Of a stretch of DNA of 64,000 bases, positions 9,740 to 16,397 are shown piece by piece. Below the pieces are notes generated by a model that worked only from the letters and a program-made list of their open reading frames with translations, was not told the origin of the DNA and did no database searches. The first letter of the stretch is position 1. Every line of letters begins with the position of its first letter. A program made the position numbers and the translations under genes. Source of the DNA: Prevotella sp902465605. GTDB lineage: Bacteria > Bacteroidota > Bacteroidia > Bacteroidales > Bacteroidaceae. Location of the stretch: positions 62,001 through 126,000 of the forward strand of contig CABQNT010000007.1 in the NCBI GenBank assembly GCA_902465605.1, read 5' to 3'.

Positions 9740-9778
9740 TTTGTTGCAAATGTAAGAATAATTGTTTATTTTTGCAAA
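9740..9778. promoter_or_regulatory. Face-to-face divergent promoters for the HD gene and menA
   Basis: On the plus strand, TTG at 9744-9746 and TATTTTTG at 9767-9774 are 20 nt apart. On the minus strand, TTTG (complement of 9775-9778) and TACATTTG (complement of 9747-9754) are also 20 nt apart. Each promoter's -33 element therefore abuts the other's -7 element. Confidence 0.7.
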
Positions 9779-9813
9779 ACAATCTCAAGAAAATTCAACG
9801 AAAAACTATTTGT

Positions 9814-10716
9814 ATGCATGCACCTCGTGTTCAACGCAACTCTCTTCAAGCTTGGCTCTTGGCCATGCGACCAAAAACTTTGTCGGGTTCGGCTGTTCCC
9901 GTGATGATTGCCACGGCGTTGGCACTGGCGATGACCAATTGGAACGTTCGCATTATGCCTGTACTTCTGTGTTTTCTGTTTGCGTTCATCATGCAGATAG
10001 ATGCCAATTTTATCAACGACTATCTTGATTTCAAGCGTGGAAATGACGATGAAACCCGACTGGGACCACGTCGTGCTTGTGCGCAAGGGTGGATTTCTCC
10101 GCAAGCCATGCGCATGGGTATTGTCGTAACAACCTTGCTGGCTTGCGTGGTTGGACTGCCTTTGGTTTGCTATGGCGGTGTCGAAATGATTGGGGTGGGA
10201 CTTCTCTGTGTCTTGTTTTGTTTTCTCTACACCACGCATCTGTCTTATCTCGGATTGGGTGATCTCCTGGTACTTCTCTTCTTTGGCCTTATTCCTGTTT
10301 GTGTAACCTACTATTTGGCGATGCCGTCCACGATGAATCACGTTACTTGGGAAGTGGTGTTGAGTTCGCTGGCCTGTGGAATTATCATTGATACCTTGTT
10401 GATTGTCAACAACTATCGTGATTTGGAGAACGATCGACGGGCGCGCAAGATGACCTTGGTAGTAAGGATGGGTGAATCCTTATCACGCAAAGTTTATCTC
10501 ATGCTGGGATGGTTGGGGTGCCTGTTGGGTATTGTGTTTTTGTTCAATGGGCATCCTTGGGCTTTTGTATTCCCAATAATTTATTTGGTTTTGCATACGC
10601 GTACTTACCGTCGCATGCAAGTTAAACAAGGCAAGGCGCTGAATCAAATCCTTGGTGAGACAGGGCGGAACATCTTTATTTATGGTGTTCTGGTTTCTCT
10701 CGGGCTACTTGTTTAA
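9814..10716 (+). CDS. menA: 1,4-dihydroxy-2-naphthoate polyprenyltransferase
   Basis: Integral-membrane UbiA-family enzyme that attaches the isoprenoid tail to DHNA in menaquinone synthesis. It has 300 residues and about eight or nine hydrophobic segments. The first prenyl-diphosphate/Mg site is NFINDYLDFKRGNDD at about residues 66-80; the second Asp-rich region is NNYRDLENDRRARK. The ATG at 9814 is chosen because the promoter sits at 9744-9774 and upstream codons in the frame overlap the divergent HD gene. Its stop codon lies inside the terminal repeat of the palindromic element that follows. Confidence 0.93.
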   Translation: MHAPRVQRNSLQAWLLAMRPKTLSGSAVPVMIATALALAMTNWNVRIMPVLLCFLFAFIMQIDANFINDYLDFKRGNDDETRLGPRRACAQGWISPQAMRMGIVVTTLLACVVGLPLVCYGGVEMIGVGLLCVLFCFLYTTHLSYLGLGDLLVLLFFGLIPVCVTYYLAMPSTMNHVTWEVVLSSLACGIIIDTLLIVNNYRDLENDRRARKMTLVVRMGESLSRKVYLMLGWLGCLLGIVFLFNGHPWAFVFPIIYLVLHTRTYRRMQVKQGKALNQILGETGRNIFIYGVLVSLGLLV

Positions 10717-10910
10717 GGGCGGTTCTATAAATTACCGCCGTAAAGTTTTTTATGTCAGCCTTTTTACGTTTTGTCATCTTGTGGCCTCTTTTTGGTTCAA
10801 TTTGCTTGTTCGTTCAGTCGTATAGCTCGCTATACTCCTTCACTCACAAACAAGTTGACCTCAAATATAGTCTCACAATCTGTCAAAGCTAATTTCTAGA
10901 ACCGCCCTTA
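10714..10910. repeat. 197-bp MITE-like imperfect palindrome
   Basis: The ends are 21-bp inverted repeats (10714-10734 and 10890-10910) that match at 20 of 21 positions and begin TAAGGGCGGTTCTA. The centre is a perfect palindrome GTATAGC-TC-GCTATAC at 10820-10835, and the arms between are recognisably complementary (for example GGTTCAATTTGCTTG against CAAACAAGTTGACC). The whole element can therefore fold into one long hairpin. It contains no credible ORF. Its first bases form the menA stop codon and its last bases the porin stop codon. It may also act as a bidirectional terminator for these convergent genes. Confidence 0.85.
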
Positions 10911-13226
10911 ATTGAAGAAGTTCCAGCTCAACCCAAAGCGGATGATGCTGCCGTTGAGCGGATAGTGAGGAACAAGGAAACTTGCCTTTGTGCCACTGCC
11001 CGCGTTGGCATGACTGTACATCACGAAGAAGCGTGTTTGTTGCAAGTGGAAGTTCGCATACGCGTTCACGATAGGGTAGTTGCCTATCTCAATGCGGTCG
11101 GTGTTTTCCTGCACAACAAACTGACCTAAGGCCGGACTGTAGTCAGGTGCATAGTACTTGGTGAAGTAACGTACGTCTGCACCCACATCACATTTCAGTA
11201 CCTTGGCTATCTTCAATCTGAAAAAAAGATTCGAGTAAATGTTGAGTTTTGGTAATGGCAAAGCCGTTTGACTGGAAGAGTTTTGGAAGGTAATGACCGA
11301 TTCCCAGTGCAAAGGTCCCCATGCTACATCCTGCGATAGTGAGGCTGTCAGCACGTTGATGGCTTCACTGCTTTGCCGAACGCCAACCTCTGTGCCGATA
11401 CGCTGATACTGATTGTTGATGGTATAGGCTTGCGCCAGGTAGGTATAATTGGTCAATTCGTCCACGGCAATGCGCAGTGAAGTCTTGGTTTTGGCATAAC
11501 TCAACAAGCCTTGAATACGCGTGTGTGTGGTGCTACTCAAGTCATCATTATCCCAAAGGAAATGACGTCCGTGGTAATGACGGTAGTAAAAGGTGGGTTG
11601 ATAGCGATGGAAGAAGCCGCTCGCAGCCAACTGTACGGTGTCGCCAAACAGCTTGAAGTTGAGGTCGGCGGTGGCGTTGATGTCTATCTTGCCCGCATCT
11701 CGCCCTGCAACTCCCACCTCACCAGTCACTTCGTAGTGGAATGTTTTGCCTTGTGTCTTGCTCAATTGCCCGCCGACGTATACGGAGTTCTCGTTATAAG
11801 TCGCCATTCCAACGGTGTCGGGGAGCGTGAAATGCCGCAGTTCATGACTGACAAAAGCTTTCAATCCCGATTTGGCCCATTTGTTAAACCCTTCCAAGAG
11901 CGATAGTGCAAACGTGTTGTGCACACGGGAGTGCTTGGTCTTGTCATAAATAGAGTCACCTCGCAGCCATTCATCCATCTTGTATGTGTTGGCATAGTAG
12001 TTGTCTGGCGTCTGGTATGCTTGATAAATGCGGGTGTAATTGTCGAACTTCAGTGTGTGTATGAAGCTGGTTACGGGCACATATTCGTTCTTTACCCAAG
12101 CCGTATCCTTATTTTCTTTCTTTTGTTTGGCCAACAAACTGTCTGCTGCCTGTTGACCGTTCACGACAATACGGCCGCTGTCTTGCGCTGCAGGAGTTGT
12201 AGACTCAACGCCCGCGATGACCGCGTCATCAGGCCTACCGGCCAACGGTTCTGTTTTTTTCAGGTCGTCATCGTTCAGTGTTCTGCCATCTTTCTTGGCC
12301 TGTTTCCTGGCCTTTTGCTTGGCTTTCTTCGCGTCATTTTCTTTCTTCGCCTCCATGGCAAACTTCTTTGCCTTAATCTCTTCAGCCGTCATGGGTACTT
12401 TTCGATTGAAGCCAACGTTGTATCTATGACTGAAAAAGACGTGCTGATTATCGTTACGGTTCCAGTTCTGCTGTAATACCGTCGGTATTTCTGATGTTTG
12501 GTAGTTATCGTCAAAGCTCTCTGGGTTGGTGATGAATTTGTCATCAGTAATTCCTCCATTCTCTGTATTCTTCTGATGATTGGTCGATAAGAGCAGGTGT
12601 GCTTGATACCGTTCGCCGAGATAGGAACCGTACAGGGTGTAGTTGAAATGTGAAGACGCTTGGTTAGAATAATATCCACGGCCGTATAGATAATCAAATT
12701 TAAATCCAAGTCCTATCTTATTGCCCGCATTTACGGCAAACTTAGCTGTGAAATGATCCTCCCCGTTGGTGCGGTTTCCAGCCGTATTGTATGTCAAGTT
12801 GGTGATGGGCGACAGCGTATTGGTGAAATGAAAATCGCCCGGAGCAACAATGAAGTAGTCATAAGGTTGCGTAAAGATAAACTGTTGATCAGCACGTTGG
12901 CGATCAACGAACAGCCTGTTGATGCGTGGTGCCCCCAGATTGCCCGTAGAATTGTATTCACCGCGCATGCCCGTTGTAAAGATGCTGTTGGGATACATGT
13001 GCGACAAGGTATCGGGAATGGCCGGAACGATGTCACCAAAACGTTCGTTGACCGTCCAAACCTTCAACCCTTTCGGTATCTCTTTGTTCTCATGAGTCGA
13101 GTCGTTGGCCATGCCATCTCGGCGCGTGATGTTACCACTTGGATCTATTTGATTATAGTCGTCTATCTGAGCGACCACGGTCAAGGACGATAGTAAAAGG
13201 AATACGGATAATAAAAATCGAGTCAT
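10908..13226 (-). CDS. Putative outer-membrane porin (Porin_10-like)
   Basis: About 772 residues starting with the signal peptide MTRFLLSVFLLLSSLTVVAQ. The mature protein is rich in alternating beta-strands typical of a large outer-membrane barrel and ends in Phe-Asn (LSWNFFN), consistent with a barrel C-terminus. A Lys-rich insert (about KFAMEAKKENDAKKAKQKARK) interrupts one region and probably forms a periplasmic or external loop. The ATG at 13226 overlaps the stop of the preceding small gene as ATGA, which decides the start and implies translational coupling. Transported substrate unknown. The stop codon is supplied by the adjoining palindromic element. Confidence 0.82.
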   Translation of the reverse strand: MTRFLLSVFLLLSSLTVVAQIDDYNQIDPSGNITRRDGMANDSTHENKEIPKGLKVWTVNERFGDIVPAIPDTLSHMYPNSIFTTGMRGEYNSTGNLGAPRINRLFVDRQRADQQFIFTQPYDYFIVAPGDFHFTNTLSPITNLTYNTAGNRTNGEDHFTAKFAVNAGNKIGLGFKFDYLYGRGYYSNQASSHFNYTLYGSYLGERYQAHLLLSTNHQKNTENGGITDDKFITNPESFDDNYQTSEIPTVLQQNWNRNDNQHVFFSHRYNVGFNRKVPMTAEEIKAKKFAMEAKKENDAKKAKQKARKQAKKDGRTLNDDDLKKTEPLAGRPDDAVIAGVESTTPAAQDSGRIVVNGQQAADSLLAKQKKENKDTAWVKNEYVPVTSFIHTLKFDNYTRIYQAYQTPDNYYANTYKMDEWLRGDSIYDKTKHSRVHNTFALSLLEGFNKWAKSGLKAFVSHELRHFTLPDTVGMATYNENSVYVGGQLSKTQGKTFHYEVTGEVGVAGRDAGKIDINATADLNFKLFGDTVQLAASGFFHRYQPTFYYRHYHGRHFLWDNDDLSSTTHTRIQGLLSYAKTKTSLRIAVDELTNYTYLAQAYTINNQYQRIGTEVGVRQSSEAINVLTASLSQDVAWGPLHWESVITFQNSSSQTALPLPKLNIYSNLFFRLKIAKVLKCDVGADVRYFTKYYAPDYSPALGQFVVQENTDRIEIGNYPIVNAYANFHLQQTRFFVMYSHANAGSGTKASFLVPHYPLNGSIIRFGLSWNFFN

Positions 13227-13444
13227 TTGTGGAATATGCGAATGCTGCATTCGGCCATTTTGAAGAACATGGCGGTTAGGATGATGATGATTCCAAGCGT
13301 TTCTTTTTGTGTAAAGAAATAGAAGATGACGCCTACCACGGCACCAATCATGAAGATGATGTTGAGTATGTTTCGAATCCAAAAGATTCTATCGCGTGGC
13401 GTTTCGCCAGTTCCTCTTTGTCGTCTTGGGTATTTTGCACTCAT
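13223..13444 (-). CDS. Small inner-membrane protein, coupled to porin gene
   Basis: A 73-residue protein with a basic N-terminus (MSAKYPRRQRGTGETPRDR) and two hydrophobic segments (NILNIIFMIGAVVGVIFYFF and LGIIIILTAMFFKM). Its TGA overlaps the porin ATG as ATGA, which supports it as a real gene despite its size. It is probably an inner-membrane protein expressed together with the porin. No function is known to me. The predicted topology places both termini on the same side. Confidence 0.72.
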   Translation of the reverse strand: MSAKYPRRQRGTGETPRDRIFWIRNILNIIFMIGAVVGVIFYFFTQKETLGIIIILTAMFFKMAECSIRIFHK

Positions 13445-13526
13445 ATAGATGTCGTGTTATCGCTTGAAAAAATAGTTTTTATTAGTGTTTCTGCCTGTCT
13501 GTTGATGCTCAGCCTGGTATGGTTTG

Positions 13527-14474
13527 TCAGCGAAGTCGATAGGAAATCTGACTAAATATCTCATCTTTGCGGTCGATGGTATTGCGGCGAAATTTTGATG
13601 ACAGTGGACGCAGGCTGTTCTTTTTCTTGTTGATGGCCACCTCGTCGGTTATCCATTCGTCTGCACTGACCGACATGTGTGTGGGCCGTCCCTTCTCATA
13701 GTCGTAGTGTATGCGGCTCATCGTGAGTTCCAAGTGGTTGTCTGTGCACTTGGCAATCAGCGTATAATCGAATTCTGTCCGGTCTAATGACAGGAATGAC
13801 TTACTGAATTCCAACCACTCTGTGTATCGGGCGGCAATGATGTTTTGTTCTTGATTGACCAGCGCGATGTGGCTATTGATTTGATTTTCGCCTTTTGTCA
13901 GTTCATCAAGATATTGATAGGTGATGTCGTAAATCTGCTTGGCCGTTTTCCCAGGGGCTTTTAAATCGAGGGTGAATACCACTTTGCCATCGGCATCTTG
14001 CGGTACACCTCCCTCCAAATACTTGGAATCATATTTGTCTATCTTCGGCATAGTGACCTTTGAACTAACCGATTGCTGCTGCGAGCCACTTCTTTGATTG
14101 CTCTCGTTCGTGCTGTTGTCTGGGATAGACCAGCCCGATGGGGTACCCGCAACAGCTTTCTGCGCATCTTCAACAGTCTGTCTTGCCTCCTTCTTAATCC
14201 TCTCTGCTTCCATCTTGTATCGAGCAGCCTCCTTGTTAGCACGCTCTATTTCTGCTTCGATTCGTGCTTTCTCGGCCTGTTTAGCTTTGTCTTTGGCAGC
14301 TTTCTTGGCCTCCGCAGCAGCTCGTTTTGCAGCTTTCCTTGCCTCTATGACGGCTTTCTTGGCAGCCTGCGCTTCTTGTTTGGCCTTTTCCAATTGTTGC
14401 TCCGGCGTCAAAACAGTCTGTGCTTGCATTATCAAAGGCATGGCTAAGAGGATGGCGATGACAAACTTTCTCAT
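13527..14474 (-). CDS. Exported DUF4468-like protein with Ala/Lys-rich coiled coil
   Basis: A 315-residue protein with a signal peptide (MRKFVIAILLAMPLIMQAQ). Residues 22-110 form a long Ala/Lys/Glu coiled coil (for example QLEKAKQEAQAAKKAV), followed by a short Ser/Gln linker. The C-terminal half (KVVFTLDLKAPGKTAKQIYD to the end) resembles the DUF4468 domain of exported Bacteroidetes proteins. Function unknown; a periplasmic or envelope location is likely. A damaged second copy of its 5' end and promoter lies at 15545-15850. The -7 box TACATTTG is the complement of 14499-14506. Confidence 0.75.
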   Translation of the reverse strand: MRKFVIAILLAMPLIMQAQTVLTPEQQLEKAKQEAQAAKKAVIEARKAAKRAAAEAKKAAKDKAKQAEKARIEAEIERANKEAARYKMEAERIKKEARQTVEDAQKAVAGTPSGWSIPDNSTNESNQRSGSQQQSVSSKVTMPKIDKYDSKYLEGGVPQDADGKVVFTLDLKAPGKTAKQIYDITYQYLDELTKGENQINSHIALVNQEQNIIAARYTEWLEFSKSFLSLDRTEFDYTLIAKCTDNHLELTMSRIHYDYEKGRPTHMSVSADEWITDEVAINKKKNSLRPLSSKFRRNTIDRKDEIFSQISYRLR

Positions 14475-14627
14475 AATTCAATCGGTTGATTCAGTCTACA
14501 AATGTATATATTTTCTGCGTAAATGGCGCACAATTTGAGAAGATTAACGAAAAAGGAAGAAATCAATTCCTTGCACTACAACCGCTGCAAGGTATACTTT
14601 CTCACTGTTAGAAGAATATAAATTACC

Positions 14628-14849
14628 TTATCCTATTTTGCCTGTTTCTAGTTCCTGTTGCAAATATGAGAACACATATTTAGCGCTTTGATAATACAGG
14701 CGTGTCTCATCTTCAAGCACTTTTTGATAGATTTCTGAGTTGAACACCAAGCTCAGAGCTTGCTCCATGCTTAGGTTTGGCCTTTGTTCCATCAGCAGAC
14801 TGGCAAGACATTTTACCATGTCGCTTTTCATTTCATCTTTTTCGTTCAT
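14628..14849 (-). CDS. Small protein of the DUF3990 cassette
   Basis: A 73-residue, mostly helical, acidic protein (MNEKDEMKSDMVKCLASLLMEQ...ELETGKIG). No family is recognised with confidence. Its start codon overlaps the stop of the DUF3990 gene as ATGA (14846-14849), making it the last gene of a translationally coupled trio. By position it could be an antitoxin or chaperone-like partner of the ADP-ribosyltransferase-like protein, but that is inference only. Confidence 0.7.
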   Translation of the reverse strand: MNEKDEMKSDMVKCLASLLMEQRPNLSMEQALSLVFNSEIYQKVLEDETRLYYQSAKYVFSYLQQELETGKIG

Positions 14850-15319
14850 CGTTTTATAAGGTGTTTGATGGCCTCCTCTGTGCCAAAGAAATATTGCATG
14901 GTGATGCCTTTCATATATTGCAGATTCCTAATCAGTGTAGGCATGTCAATATCTTGATTATGGTAACGCCACAGTTGGCGTCCTACGCGATCGTTGGCGA
15001 TGGGACCAATCACCACATCATAATTGTGGACAGCCCCAACCTCACTGTTCCTGTTCAGGAGAACAAAGTTAGCCCACTCCTCCGAATAACCCTCAAAACA
15101 CTTCACTTTCAGCGTTCCGTTTTCAAGCAATCTTTCATCAAAGTCATATTCGATGACGATGGGTTCACCGCCAACCAACGCAACACGTGCAGCTGCCAAT
15201 TCTTCCGCCTGTGACCTGTTGTCAGACAGGTAGAAGCCTTGTCCGAAATCTTTATTGGGTTTCGACTTTTTAAGGTCAATATTGTCGAATTTCACATTGG
15301 TCCCATGATAGAGCCTCAT
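14846..15319 (-). CDS. DUF3990 ADP-ribosyltransferase-like protein
   Basis: About 157 residues. It starts MRLYHGTN, and KDFGQGFYLS follows at residues 23-32. An H-G-T element followed by a (D)FGxGFY block is the signature of DUF3990, which is thought to share the ADP-ribosyltransferase fold of H-Y-E type enzymes. A conserved EEWANFVLLNRN block lies further on. Such proteins often occur with small DUF3791 partners in toxin-antitoxin-like cassettes. I choose the ATG at 15319 because it overlaps the DUF3791 stop as ATGA; a longer frame to 15346 would overlap by 31 nt. Enzyme activity and target are not shown by sequence. Confidence 0.78.
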   Translation of the reverse strand: MRLYHGTNVKFDNIDLKKSKPNKDFGQGFYLSDNRSQAEELAAARVALVGGEPIVIEYDFDERLLENGTLKVKCFEGYSEEWANFVLLNRNSEVGAVHNYDVVIGPIANDRVGRQLWRYHNQDIDMPTLIRNLQYMKGITMQYFFGTEEAIKHLIKR

Positions 15320-15540
15320 CCCAACTGTCCTCCCATTCTTTTGCACAGACTGGCGATGTCATCTACCATACTTTCGAACGATTGCGTATGTACAAAGCCA
15401 TAGTGCTTGTCTATAAAGTCAATACCCTTGAAACGACTCAGATAGCCGAAAGCCTCTTTCATGGTAAGGCCGAACCGCTTTCCAAACTCATGAATGAAAA
15501 TCATCGTCCATTCTAATTTGTCTTCATTACTGTATTCCAT
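15316..15540 (-). CDS. DUF3791-family small protein
   Basis: A 74-residue helical protein (MEYSNEDKLEWTMIFIHEFGKRFGLTMKEAFGYLSRFKGIDFI...) resembling DUF3791, a family repeatedly found directly before DUF3990 genes. Its TGA overlaps the DUF3990 ATG. It is the first intact gene of the trio and probably a regulatory or antitoxin partner (inference from the family's context). The start codon follows the end of a pseudogene by only a few bases, so the trio seems to use the pseudogene's promoter. Confidence 0.75.
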   Translation of the reverse strand: MEYSNEDKLEWTMIFIHEFGKRFGLTMKEAFGYLSRFKGIDFIDKHYGFVHTQSFESMVDDIASLCKRMGGQLG

Positions 15541-15544
15541 GAAG

Positions 15545-15773
15545 TGTCCTCCTTTTTATATTGACTACGGAAGAAAGCTGCCCGCTGCCCGCCATGTCGT
15601 GCGTGTTCTTGATGCTGCATTTGCTGTACATGCTTGGCCTCTCTGTGAGTGTTCTTGTCAGCCTTCACCTCCTGTTTACCCTTTTCCAACTGCTACTTCA
15701 GAGCCAAGACGGGCTGAGGGTGTCCCATCAAAGAAATGACTAAGAAGGTGACTGAACCAAACTTTTTCGTCAT
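15545..15773 (-). pseudogene. Truncated duplicate of the DUF4468 gene 5' end
   Basis: Read on the minus strand from the ATG at 15773, the frame gives MTKKFGSVTFLVISLMGHPQ then PVLALK and a TAG. After the stop, QLEKGKQEVKADKN continues in frame and matches QLEKAKQEAQAAKK of the intact gene at 13527-14474. The TAG stands where the intact copy has a CAG glutamine codon. Homology fades before 15545, where the DUF3791 gene begins. The upstream 50 bp (15793-15846) is nearly identical to that of the intact gene. This is a broken paralogue. Confidence 0.75.
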
Positions 15774-15794
15774 CCAATTGATTGATTTATTTCA

Positions 15795-15850
15795 CAAATG
15801 TATATATTTTCTGCGTAAATGACACACAATTTGAGAAGATTAACGAAAGG
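15795..15850 (-). promoter_or_regulatory. Duplicated DUF4468-type promoter region
   Basis: CAAATGTATATATTTTCTGC and the following CACAATTTGAGAAGATTAAC occur here and again at 14499-14550 ahead of the intact gene. On the minus strand both contain the -7 box TACATTTG at the same distance (22-25 nt) from the ATG. This copy presumably drives the DUF3791-DUF3990 trio. Confidence 0.65.
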
Positions 15851-15936
15851 AATGATTCCAACATTAATGATACTACCGTTACAAATTATCCTTTCAGTCT
15901 GTAAGCGGAAGTAATATGATAATGGTATGCGCGTAT

Positions 15937-16310
15937 GATTTTTCTTGACAAACTACCCCTTCATATTTCACGTATTTACCATCAATCAGTCTTTTGGTTG
16001 TAAATACGCCAAAATTTAGCTGTTTTTATATGTTGTTGATAGCTAATAATTTATGAGAATCTTGCGTCGGGTGAGCTGGAAGTTCGTATCTTCCTATGGC
16101 AAATATCATTGCATTTAGAGGGCAATTTGCATGCTTTTGCCCCACAATACCATACAGATTGGACACCAAAAGGATGCTTTTAATTGGGAAAAAACCATGC
16201 TTTTAGGGTGAAAACCGATTTTTCTTGCCAAAAAAACTCAAGTTTACATCCTGTTTGCCTATCGTTTTTTTCTAGATTGGAAGTATGATAGTGCCGTTTT
16301 TAGGATATTT
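15937..16310. repeat. Composite intergenic repeat, copy A
   Basis: This 600-bp gene-free stretch shares ordered blocks with 49098-49480 and 58721-59110: GATTTTTCTTGACA at its start, AATACGCCAAAAT, a central array of CATGCTTTT-like units about 22 bp apart (ATG cores at 16131, 16174 and 16197), ATTTTTCTTGCC, TTTTTTTCTAGATT and GTGCCGTTTTT. No ORF is conserved between copies. It lies between the DUF4468 pseudogene and the 3' end of uvrB. Confidence 0.75.
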
Positions 16311-16397
16311 TTTGGTAAAAAAAGAAGACGATATACTTGTTACTATATGTAGCGATTCAGTTTCCCTCATGCAAATCTTGAGCTTTGAAGGGTGAAG

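Noticed and set aside
9514..9813. N-terminal extension of menA
   Set aside because: It overlaps the divergent HD gene and both promoters, and prenyltransferase homology begins after 9814.
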